From NCBI GenBank assembly GCA_003229235.1, contig QIIH01000112.1, forward strand, positions 1-11,394: a stretch of 11,394 nucleotides of DNA, written 5' to 3'. Origin of the DNA: Flavobacteriales bacterium. GTDB lineage: Bacteria; Bacteroidota; Bacteroidia; Flavobacteriales; Flavobacteriaceae. Position numbers and translations under genes: made by a program. Numbering within the stretch: the stretch's first letter is position 1; every line of letters starts with the position of its first letter. Of this stretch, positions 6,435 through 11,394 are shown one piece after another. The notes under the pieces were generated by a model. It was not told the DNA's origin. It saw only the letters and a list, made by a program, of their open reading frames with translations, and did no database searches.

Positions 6435-7673
6435 GTGAATGTTGAGTATTTTATAGCAAGGCGAATAGCCAAATCTAAGGATTATAAAAATAGTATTTCG
6501 GGACCAATTATAAAAATTGCTATGGCAGCAATTGCAATTGGGATGATCGTTATGCTTATTACTATAGCCACAGGAGTTGGCCTCGAAAGAAAGATCAAAG
6601 AAAAGGTTTCTGCGTTTCACGGCGATATCGTGATTACCAATTATGACACTAATTTTTCTTGGGATTCTCAAATTCCAATAAGCATAAATCAAAGTTTCTA
6701 TCCCAATTTTGATTCCTTGCCTGGGGTTTCACATATTCAAGTAACCGCCTTAAAAGGGGGTGTGATCAGGACAGCCGACACCTTCGAAGGCGTTGTAGTA
6801 AAGGGTGTAGGAACAGATTACAATTGGCAGTATTTTGAATCGTATTTAACTACAGGTCGTATCCCAGATTATCACGGTAACCTGAACGGAGAAATTATGT
6901 TGTCTGAATATTTGGCCAGCAGACTCAATTTAAAACTTGGCGATAAGGTGCCTACCTATTTTTTTAACGAAGGCAGCCAACGCCCTGCACGTACCTTGGG
7001 GTTTGATTTGGTTGGGATTTTTAATAGCGGTTTTCAAGAGTTTGATAAGCAATTTATTGTGGCCGATATTAGGCACATCCAAAGGCTTAATAAGTGGGAA
7101 TCTAACCAGATAGGGAGCTTCGAGTTGTTTATTGAAGACTTTGACCAACTTTCAGAAATTGGGAATCAAGTTTATAGAACAATAGACCCTAGCTTAGATG
7201 CTTTAACTATTCGCGATCGTTATCGTTCTACTTTTGATTGGATCGAATTGTTCGATTTTAATATCTATATGATTATTGGTATAATGATAATCGTTGCCGG
7301 AATCAATATGATTACAGCACTGCTGGTTTTGATATTGGAACGCACGCAAATGATCGGAATTTTGAAGGCCTTAGGAACGACCGATTGGGGAATTAGAAAA
7401 GTATTTCTGTATAACGCAATGTACCTTATTTTGTTAGGGCTACTATGGGGAAATGCTATTGGGTTAGGGCTTATTTATATTCAAGATACATTTGGACTTT
7501 TTGAATATCCAGACCCTGAGATATATTATATGAAGGAGGCACCTGTTTATATAAGTGCAATGCATATTATTTTACTTAATCTGGGCACCTTTGTGCTATG
7601 TCTTGTAATGCTTATTTTGCCTTCGGTAATAATCTCAAAAATTTCTCCAGTGAAGGCTATTCGATTTGAGTAA
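6435..7673 (+). CDS. ABC transporter permease, FtsX/MacB (LolC/E-like) family, GTG start
   Basis: 412 residues with four predicted membrane segments: about 27-50, 276-299, 329-351 and 376-400. A large extracytoplasmic (MacB periplasmic core-like) domain lies between the first two. RTQMIGILKALGTTDWGIRKVF (about 301-322) is the FtsX-family cytoplasmic coupling region, and the end ISPVKAIRFE is the usual LolC/E-type C-terminus. The chosen start is GTG at 6435, because NVEYFIARRIAKSKDYKNSISGP is the expected N-terminus and no ATG is available in frame nearby. Relatives move lipoproteins or other substrates from the inner membrane with a separate ATPase; no ATPase gene is adjacent. A truncated, diverged copy of this gene lies at 9848-10141 and its last 70 bp are repeated there exactly. 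Confidence 0.92.
   Translation: MNVEYFIARRIAKSKDYKNSISGPIIKIAMAAIAIGMIVMLITIATGVGLERKIKEKVSAFHGDIVITNYDTNFSWDSQIPISINQSFYPNFDSLPGVSHIQVTALKGGVIRTADTFEGVVVKGVGTDYNWQYFESYLTTGRIPDYHGNLNGEIMLSEYLASRLNLKLGDKVPTYFFNEGSQRPARTLGFDLVGIFNSGFQEFDKQFIVADIRHIQRLNKWESNQIGSFELFIEDFDQLSEIGNQVYRTIDPSLDALTIRDRYRSTFDWIELFDFNIYMIIGIMIIVAGINMITALLVLILERTQMIGILKALGTTDWGIRKVFLYNAMYLILLGLLWGNAIGLGLIYIQDTFGLFEYPDPEIYYMKEAPVYISAMHIILLNLGTFVLCLVMLILPSVIISKISPVKAIRFE
6470..6477 (-). promoter_or_regulatory. Candidate -7 box for the NamZ-like gene
   Basis: On the minus strand TAGATTTG exactly matches TAnnTTTG. It is 44 bp upstream of the ATG at 6425, inside the beginning of the divergent permease gene, and would give a leader of about 40 nt overlapping the permease transcript. 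No -33 TTG at normal spacing was seen. Confidence 0.35.
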
Positions 7674-7674
7674 G
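7605..7674 (+). repeat. 70-bp perfect direct repeat, copy 1 (permease 3' end)
   Basis: The stretch from GTAATGCTTATTTTGCC through the permease stop codon and the following G is identical base for base to 10073-10142. It encodes the last 22 residues of the permease. The matching copy lies 2.47 kb downstream, past three small envelope genes. Identity breaks on both sides: 7 of 24 bases differ just upstream, and after the stop the two sequences soon part. Confidence 0.93.
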
Positions 7675-7746
7675 GGCTTTTATTGATGCTTTAGTTGTTT
7701 TGATACTAATCCGTCCAGCTATCAATCGTTGCCATATATTGATAAA

Positions 7747-7781
7747 TTTGTAGTAGTGTGTTTTCGTTTACACTAGTTTTG
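7747..7781 (+). promoter_or_regulatory. Candidate promoter of the three-gene cassette with an inverted repeat
   Basis: TTTG (7747-7750), 23 bp, then TAGTTTTG (7774-7781), an exact TAnnTTTG box. Start of transcription would be near 7787, giving a leader of about 50 nt before the ATG at 7838. A second exact box, TAAATTTG, lies at 7743-7750. An inverted repeat TAGTGT (7754-7759), 10-bp spacer, ACACTA (7770-7775) runs into the -7 box, which is a suitable place for a repressor. This is the best promoter-like region in the window by having both elements. Confidence 0.45.
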
Positions 7782-7837
7782 TTTGTTTATTTGTCCTTCA
7801 CAAGTATTTAGGTACGCCCCTCTAAACTTACAAACAA

Positions 7838-8497
7838 ATGAAAACATTTTTTGCTTATTTTTTTTCGATCGTTCTGTTATTGCCAACTTTGGTGTCATGT
7901 GTTAAGGATGCCTCCGCTGTCACAGAAGTAGCGTATTCAGACTACAAAATTACGGCGACTGCTATTTTTGATGGAATTGATGCCATTAATAACAATTATG
8001 ACTTTGAAAAAAGTTATACCGAACTTGAATTTACTCAAGAATCGGTTGATTACTATGCCGAACTACTTGGTTATAGTTCAGGAGATTTCTCTTTGGCTCA
8101 GGTTGAAGCACTTGCACAAAAACTGGGAGTAGTATCACAAGAAGGGGTCCAGAGTTTATTAAATCAATATGACTTAACCGCTTCTACCCAAGAAGTTATT
8201 GCTTCTATTTTAGCGGGAACACCTATCCAAGATTTATCTAATTTCCCTGAGTATTTGACCAAAAGTCAAAACGAAAAAGAATTGATTCAACTTGTAAACG
8301 AAATTACGCTTGAAGGTATTGAGCAAGGGCGTGGTTGTACTTTTTGGGGAGGTCTTGGGGCATTGCTTGGCGTTTTGATAGGAGGTGCGGTTTGTGGCCC
8401 TGTGTGTATAATTTTAGGTGGTGTTGTTGGCGGTGTTCTTGGTTGCGACCTTGGAGGAGGTAAGGGGTCGGACGACGATCCAGGGCAAGATTCTTAA
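7838..8497 (+). CDS. Lipoprotein with cysteine-containing glycine-zipper C-terminal tail, function unknown
   Basis: 219 residues. The signal peptide ends in lipobox LVSC (Cys21). Residues 22-163 are acidic and mostly helical in character (for example SYTELEFTQESVDYYAELLG, then LAQVEALAQKLGVVSQEGVQ) with no motif I recognise. From residue 164 composition changes sharply: a tail of alternating Gly pairs and hydrophobic residues (FWGGLGALLGVLIGGAV, then ILGGVVGGVLG) with four Cys at about 167, 186, 190 and 203, then a soluble acidic end GSDDDPGQDS. Glycine-zipper segments of this kind pack into membranes and occur in pore-forming peptides, bacteriocins and outer-membrane lipoproteins; which applies is not decided. 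It is first in a three-gene plus-strand group, with a candidate promoter upstream. A membrane-active effector or a structural envelope lipoprotein are both possible. Confidence 0.8.
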   Translation: MKTFFAYFFSIVLLLPTLVSCVKDASAVTEVAYSDYKITATAIFDGIDAINNNYDFEKSYTELEFTQESVDYYAELLGYSSGDFSLAQVEALAQKLGVVSQEGVQSLLNQYDLTASTQEVIASILAGTPIQDLSNFPEYLTKSQNEKELIQLVNEITLEGIEQGRGCTFWGGLGALLGVLIGGAVCGPVCIILGGVVGGVLGCDLGGGKGSDDDPGQDS

Positions 8498-8556
8498 TAA
8501 AATTTTGCTATATTTAAATACACTTGCATTATTTTATTCCACTTAAAAATAAAACC

Positions 8557-9183
8557 ATGAAATTACTAGTTTGTGTTTATCTATTTACAGGAACATTGTT
8601 TATACATGCCCAAGATTCGAATACAACTCCTGAAGCCAATACAAATGGCTGGGTTTTATCAAATTATTTAGGATTTTCGGACTTCACTGTTACAGATAAT
8701 TTTAAAATAAATACCCAAGTATATGGAGGATTTGCAGGATATCAATTTGCACTAGGGGAAAGATATAATTTGACTACAGGCATTAATGTTAATCGCTTTA
8801 GTGGAGATTTTTCTACCGATTTGCAATTGAATCAACATATTAGTGCAACTTTTATTGGCATCCCCCTACTTTTTGGTTTTAATTTTCAAACTGAAAGTCC
8901 TGTTGGGTTTTATATCAAAGGAGGAGTTTACGGTATGTATTTGGTTGATTCAAAAGTTAGAATTGAGGCAATAGGTCAAGATGTTGATTTTGATTCAAAT
9001 GGATTGAATGTTGGTTTGCAAGCAGATTTTGGTGTATTATTAAAGCTGTCAAATAGAGTTAATATTAATATTGGAATTAAAAGCAGGTCGGATCTATTCG
9101 AATCTTATAATTCGGATGTCGCTCAAGTCGAAATAACCAATTTTTATGCATTAGATTTTGGTCTTAGGATTCAGTCAAAATAG
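8557..9183 (+). CDS. Outer-membrane beta-barrel protein, small (PorT/OmpA-barrel-like)
   Basis: 208 residues starting at ATG 8557. MKLLVCVYLFTGTLFIHAQ is a clean Sec signal; the longer in-frame start at 8524 would add a hydrophilic stretch before it. The mature part alternates polar and hydrophobic residues in strand pairs with Gly and aromatic girdles: GWVLSNYLGFSDF, TQVYGGFAGYQFALG, YNLTTGINVNRFSG, FIGIPLLFGFNFQ, GFYIKGGVYGMYLV, VGLQADFGVLLKL, VNINIGIKSRS and FYALDFGLRIQ. This fits an eight-stranded outer-membrane barrel of the kind common in Bacteroidota. No function can be assigned. The gap to the preceding lipoprotein gene is 59 bp with no exact TAnnTTTG box, so co-transcription is likely. 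The next gene overlaps its 3' end by 26 bp. Confidence 0.85.
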   Translation: MKLLVCVYLFTGTLFIHAQDSNTTPEANTNGWVLSNYLGFSDFTVTDNFKINTQVYGGFAGYQFALGERYNLTTGINVNRFSGDFSTDLQLNQHISATFIGIPLLFGFNFQTESPVGFYIKGGVYGMYLVDSKVRIEAIGQDVDFDSNGLNVGLQADFGVLLKLSNRVNINIGIKSRSDLFESYNSDVAQVEITNFYALDFGLRIQSK

Positions 9184-9820
9184 TATAAAGCTTTTATCTC
9201 TTTTATGGCTTACAATTGGCACTATCTTTAGTTGTAATAAAAATTTAGAGGTAAAATACGTTCCTATATTACAAAAGCATGAGGTTTACGTCATACTAAG
9301 AGGTACTAATTCTAAAGAAGGAATTATTGCCAAATCGTATAATACCTTAGACAAAAGGCCGTCTCATTCTGGAATTTTGATTTATGATAATGAGCAGTGG
9401 CTGGTATATCACATAATTCCAAATAAAAAAGATAAAACGGCTTTAGTTGTAAATACACTTGAAGAGTTTATGCAAAAAACTCAGGAGTCAAATCAGTTTT
9501 TCGCAATACTTCAAGAAAATATTGGATATAATCAAATCCATGATGAGATAAGAAAACAACTAAAGGTATTAACAGATTCTCATATTTATTTTGACTATGA
9601 TTTTTGTCTAGAAAATGCATTTAATTATTTGTATTGCAGCGAATTTGTTGTAAAAGTTCTAAGCCAAGCAACCGATTTTGCTTTTAATCCAACACCCCTT
9701 AACGCCACTGTAATAGGACTACATAGTGCTTTTTTACAAAGAGCCTATCTTGACTATTATCCAGTTGACTTTTTTTTATCCTCAGAATGTTTTGAGCTTG
9801 TTTATGAAGAATCAATTTAA
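9158..9820 (+). CDS. Lipoprotein with permuted papain-like (YiiX/C92, NlpC/P60-related) fold; TTG start
   Basis: 220 residues if read from TTG at 9158. No in-frame ATG exists before codon 105, yet the N-terminus IKLLSLLWLTIGTIFSC is a good lipoprotein signal with lipobox IFSC (Cys26), so a non-ATG start inside the barrel gene is the simplest reading, probably by translational coupling. Catalytic landmarks: RPSHSGILI with His70, FDYDF at 145-149, and YLYCSEFVVKVL with Cys160 followed by Ser-Glu. The order His before Cys is that of the circularly permuted NlpC/P60 families such as YiiX (peptidase C92), where YCSE carries the nucleophile. Members cleave or modify amide or ester bonds in cell wall or lipid; the substrate here is unknown. 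AT content is high: line 9541-9600 has 15 G+C in 60. Confidence 0.75.
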   Translation: MVLGFSQNSIKLLSLLWLTIGTIFSCNKNLEVKYVPILQKHEVYVILRGTNSKEGIIAKSYNTLDKRPSHSGILIYDNEQWLVYHIIPNKKDKTALVVNTLEEFMQKTQESNQFFAILQENIGYNQIHDEIRKQLKVLTDSHIYFDYDFCLENAFNYLYCSEFVVKVLSQATDFAFNPTPLNATVIGLHSAFLQRAYLDYYPVDFFLSSECFELVYEESI

Positions 9821-9847
9821 TCTTTTATTAGACTTGAACAAATAATA

Positions 9848-10141
9848 ATTCAAGTAACCGCCCTAAAAGGTGGAGTGATTAGAATGGCAGATGCCTTCGA
9901 AGGAACGGTGGTAAATGGCGTGAGGACATATTATGATTTCCAGCATTTTGAGGCGTATTTGACTGCCGGCCGTATTCCAGATTATGACAGCAACCTGAAT
10001 GGAAAAATTATGTTGTTCGAATATTTTGCAAACAGGCTCAATTTAAGCCTTGGCACCATTGCGTTTTGTTTGGTAATGCTTATTTTGCCTTCGGTAATAA
10101 TCTCAAAAATTTCTCCAGTGAAGGCTATTCGATTTGAGTAA
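9848..10141 (+). pseudogene. Internally deleted remnant of the FtsX/LolC-E-type permease gene
   Basis: Matches the intact permease at 6435-7673 in two blocks. The first, 9848-10054, aligns without gaps to 6735-6941 (codons 101-169): I count 46 differences in 207 bases, about 78% identity, many at third positions. The second, from 10055 to the stop, aligns to 7587-7673. The junction falls at a shared GGC (CTTGGC against CTGGGC) and removes the equivalent of 6942-7586, exactly 645 nt or 215 codons. The frame stays open; a GTG at 9875 would give 88 residues. It lacks the N-terminus, the first three membrane segments and the coupling region, so it cannot be a working permease. The first block differs too much for a recent tandem duplication, but the last 70 bp are identical. 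Confidence 0.88.
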
Positions 10142-10142
10142 G
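10073..10142 (+). repeat. 70-bp perfect direct repeat, copy 2 (remnant 3' end)
   Basis: Identical to 7605-7674, same orientation. Together the two copies bracket the glycine-zipper lipoprotein, barrel and YiiX-like genes. No integrase, transposase or terminal inverted repeat accompanies them within the window. Confidence 0.93.
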
Positions 10143-10200
10143 AGCTGGGATACAACATAATTAAGCTAAAAATACAAGAACAATAATCAAGGGGGTTCAT

Positions 10201-10208
10201 TACCTTTG
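10201..10208 (+). promoter_or_regulatory. Candidate -7 box for the CBS-like synthase gene
   Basis: TACCTTTG exactly matches TAnnTTTG and ends 17 bp before the ATG at 10226, implying a leader of about 10 nt. No -33 TTG at standard spacing was found. It lies 59 bp past the remnant permease stop, so the gene keeps its own promoter regardless of the cassette. Confidence 0.4.
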
Positions 10209-10225
10209 TATTGCAAAATAAACGA

Positions 10226-11206
10226 ATGGAATACGCAAAGAATATATTAGAAACTATAGGGAATACACCTTTGGTAAAAATCAACCAAATGGCTGCAGAA
10301 ATTCCAGCCTTGGTATTGGCCAAATACGAAACTTTTAATCCCGGAAACTCTACAAAAGATAGAATGGCTCTTAAGATGATTCAGGACGCAGAGGCCGATG
10401 GCAGGCTACAACCTGGAGGAACCATTATTGAAGGTACTTCTGGAAATACTGGGATGGGCCTTGCTCTTGTGGCAATTGTAAAAGGCTATAAAGTGATTTG
10501 CGTTATTTCTGATAAGCAGAGTAAAGAGAAAATGGACATTTTGCGTGCCGTTGGTAGCGAAGTTGTTGTTTGCCCTACAGATGTAGAACCCGACGATCCA
10601 CGCTCGTATTACTCGACATCTAAACGTTTGGGGCAAGAAACTCCTAACAGCTGGTATGTAAACCAGTACGACAACCCGAGCAACGCGTTGGCTCATTACG
10701 AGAGTACAGGGCCAGAAATTTGGAAACAAACAGACGGAAAAGTAACACACTTTGTTGCAGGAGTAGGCACTGGAGGAACAATCTCTGGTGTTGGGAAGTA
10801 TTTAAAAGAGCAAAATCCAAATGTAAAAATCTGGGGAATTGACACCTACGGAAGCGTTTTTAAAAAGTACCACGAAACTGGAGAGTTCGACGAAAAAGAG
10901 ATTTATCCCTATGTAACAGAAGGTATAGGAGAAGATATTCTTCCAGAAAATGTAGACTTTAGTTTAATTGACGGCTTCACTAAGGTTACAGATAAAGACG
11001 CTGCTGTTTATACGCAGTTGCTGGCAAAAAAGGAAGGAATGTTTTTGGGTAATTCGGCGGGAGCCGCAATGAAAGGAATATTGCAATTAAAAGAAAATTT
11101 TACGAAAGACGATGTTGTGGTAGTGCTTTTTCACGATCACGGAAGCCGCTACGTTGGCAAAATGTTTAATGACAACTGGATGCGATCAATGGGATATATA
11201 GATTAA
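10226..11206 (+). CDS. PLP-dependent cysteine synthase / cystathionine beta-synthase-like enzyme
   Basis: 326 residues from ATG 10226; the in-frame TTG at 10211 is rejected because MEYAKNILETIGNTPLV is the normal N-terminus. Fold-type II PLP enzyme: IGNTPLV (11-17), NPGNSTKDR with the Schiff-base Lys44, EGTSGNTGMGLA (69-80) holding the substrate carboxylate, GVGTGGTISG (179-188) binding the PLP phosphate, and EGIGED (232-237) near the active site. The end HDHGSRYVGKMFNDNWM (303-319) recalls the cystathionine beta-synthase core (SVRNYMTKF...DRWM in animal CBS) more than CysK. No regulatory CBS pair follows. Expected reaction: beta-replacement on serine or O-acetylserine with sulfide or homocysteine. 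Cytoplasmic. The PspC gene follows after 10 bp, probably in the same transcript. Confidence 0.92.
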   Translation: MEYAKNILETIGNTPLVKINQMAAEIPALVLAKYETFNPGNSTKDRMALKMIQDAEADGRLQPGGTIIEGTSGNTGMGLALVAIVKGYKVICVISDKQSKEKMDILRAVGSEVVVCPTDVEPDDPRSYYSTSKRLGQETPNSWYVNQYDNPSNALAHYESTGPEIWKQTDGKVTHFVAGVGTGGTISGVGKYLKEQNPNVKIWGIDTYGSVFKKYHETGEFDEKEIYPYVTEGIGEDILPENVDFSLIDGFTKVTDKDAAVYTQLLAKKEGMFLGNSAGAAMKGILQLKENFTKDDVVVVLFHDHGSRYVGKMFNDNWMRSMGYID

Positions 11207-11216
11207 GCTTAAATTT

Positions 11217-11394
11217 ATGAAAGCATTACACCAACTTCGCACATATTTAGAACGACATGGCTATTATGTCTCTTCGAGACTAGCCGAGCGTCTTGGCATG
11301 CGGGCCAAGGGAGTAAGACTGTTTTTTATTTATGTGTCATTCGCCACTTTCGGTGCGGGATTTGCCTTATATTTAACCTTAGCATTTTGGTTAA
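11217..11394 (+). CDS. PspC-domain membrane protein, N-terminal part; cut by window edge
   Basis: ATG at 11217 opens a frame running off the right edge after 59 codons. The product begins MKALHQLRTYLERHGYYVSS, then RLAERLGMRAKGVRLFFIYV and a hydrophobic stretch through FGAGFALYLTLAFWL. The LAERLGM...VRLFFIY pattern followed by a membrane segment is the PspC domain: a short DNA-binding-like helix pair and one or two TM helices. Family members take part in envelope stress in proteobacteria; the role in flavobacteria is not established. It starts 10 bp after the synthase stop, so it is likely co-transcribed. Confidence 0.82.
   Translation, partial: MKALHQLRTYLERHGYYVSSRLAERLGMRAKGVRLFFIYVSFATFGAGFALYLTLAFWL

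Noticed and set aside
6426..6692. Open extension of the NamZ-like frame upstream to an ATG at 6692
   Set aside because: It is antisense to the permease gene, has no signal peptide, and the ATG at 6425 begins a proper lipoprotein signal.
7605..10142. Integrase-type genomic island with att sites, or a composite insertion sequence
   Set aside because: No integrase, transposase, tRNA target or terminal inverted repeats are visible; the repeat is coding sequence of a permease, so homologous recombination explains it better.
9982..10323. 113-codon minus-strand open frame across the remnant and the synthase start
   Set aside because: It is antisense to recognisable coding sequence on the plus strand and has no familiar motif; a shadow frame.
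10406..10750. 114-codon minus-strand open frame inside the synthase gene
   Set aside because: Opposite strand of a strongly conserved PLP enzyme; composition and lack of motifs indicate a shadow.

Overview
The window reads as chromosomal DNA of a marine-type flavobacterium (Bacteroidota, Flavobacteriia). The signs are AT-rich sequence, many short lipoprotein signals ending in S/A-C, little visible Shine-Dalgarno sequence, recurrent TAnnTTTG boxes (the -7 element of the Bacteroidota sigma factor), and gene families typical of the group: M16 peptidase, YtcJ-type amidohydrolase, NamZ/DUF1343, CBS-like cysteine synthase and PspC. The organism call is inferred from these features; no marker gene is present.

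Layout. A secreted M16 zinc peptidase (1-1137, minus, cut by the left edge) is divergent from a lipoprotein amidohydrolase (1328-2959, plus). The 190-bp gap between them holds an 18-bp perfect palindrome, a near-repeat of its half, and a hairpin-plus-T-run inside a 20-codon leader reading frame that ends in an ATGA overlap with the amidohydrolase. Next come a lipoprotein metzincin-like protease (minus), a class I methyltransferase (minus), a divergent YkgJ-type cysteine-cluster protein (plus), a NamZ-like exo-muramidase lipoprotein (minus) and, 9 bp away and divergent, a four-TM FtsX/LolC-E-type ABC permease (plus).

The unusual part lies between the permease (ends 7673) and the CBS-like synthase (starts 10226). 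Three small AT-rich envelope genes sit here on the plus strand: a lipoprotein with a cysteine-containing glycine-zipper tail, an outer-membrane beta-barrel, and a lipoprotein with a permuted papain-like (YiiX/C92) fold that appears to start at TTG inside the barrel gene. Directly after them lies a shrunken copy of the permease gene (9848-10141). It corresponds to codons about 101-169 joined in frame to about 384-412, with exactly 645 nt missing. Most of the copy is about 78% identical to the intact gene by hand count, but its last 70 bp are perfectly identical. The three-gene cassette is therefore bracketed by a 70-bp perfect direct repeat at the permease 3' end. Recombination between the repeats would remove the cassette and leave the permease intact next to the synthase. 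This is the best candidate in the window for an undescribed, laterally acquired unit.

Finally, the CBS-like PLP enzyme (10226-11206) is followed after 10 nt by a PspC-domain membrane protein cut by the right edge. Overall the window is dominated by envelope functions: five lipoproteins, a secreted peptidase, a beta-barrel, a permease and a PspC protein. No tRNA, rRNA, CRISPR, transposase or integrase was seen, and no gene-free stretch exceeds 300 bp.
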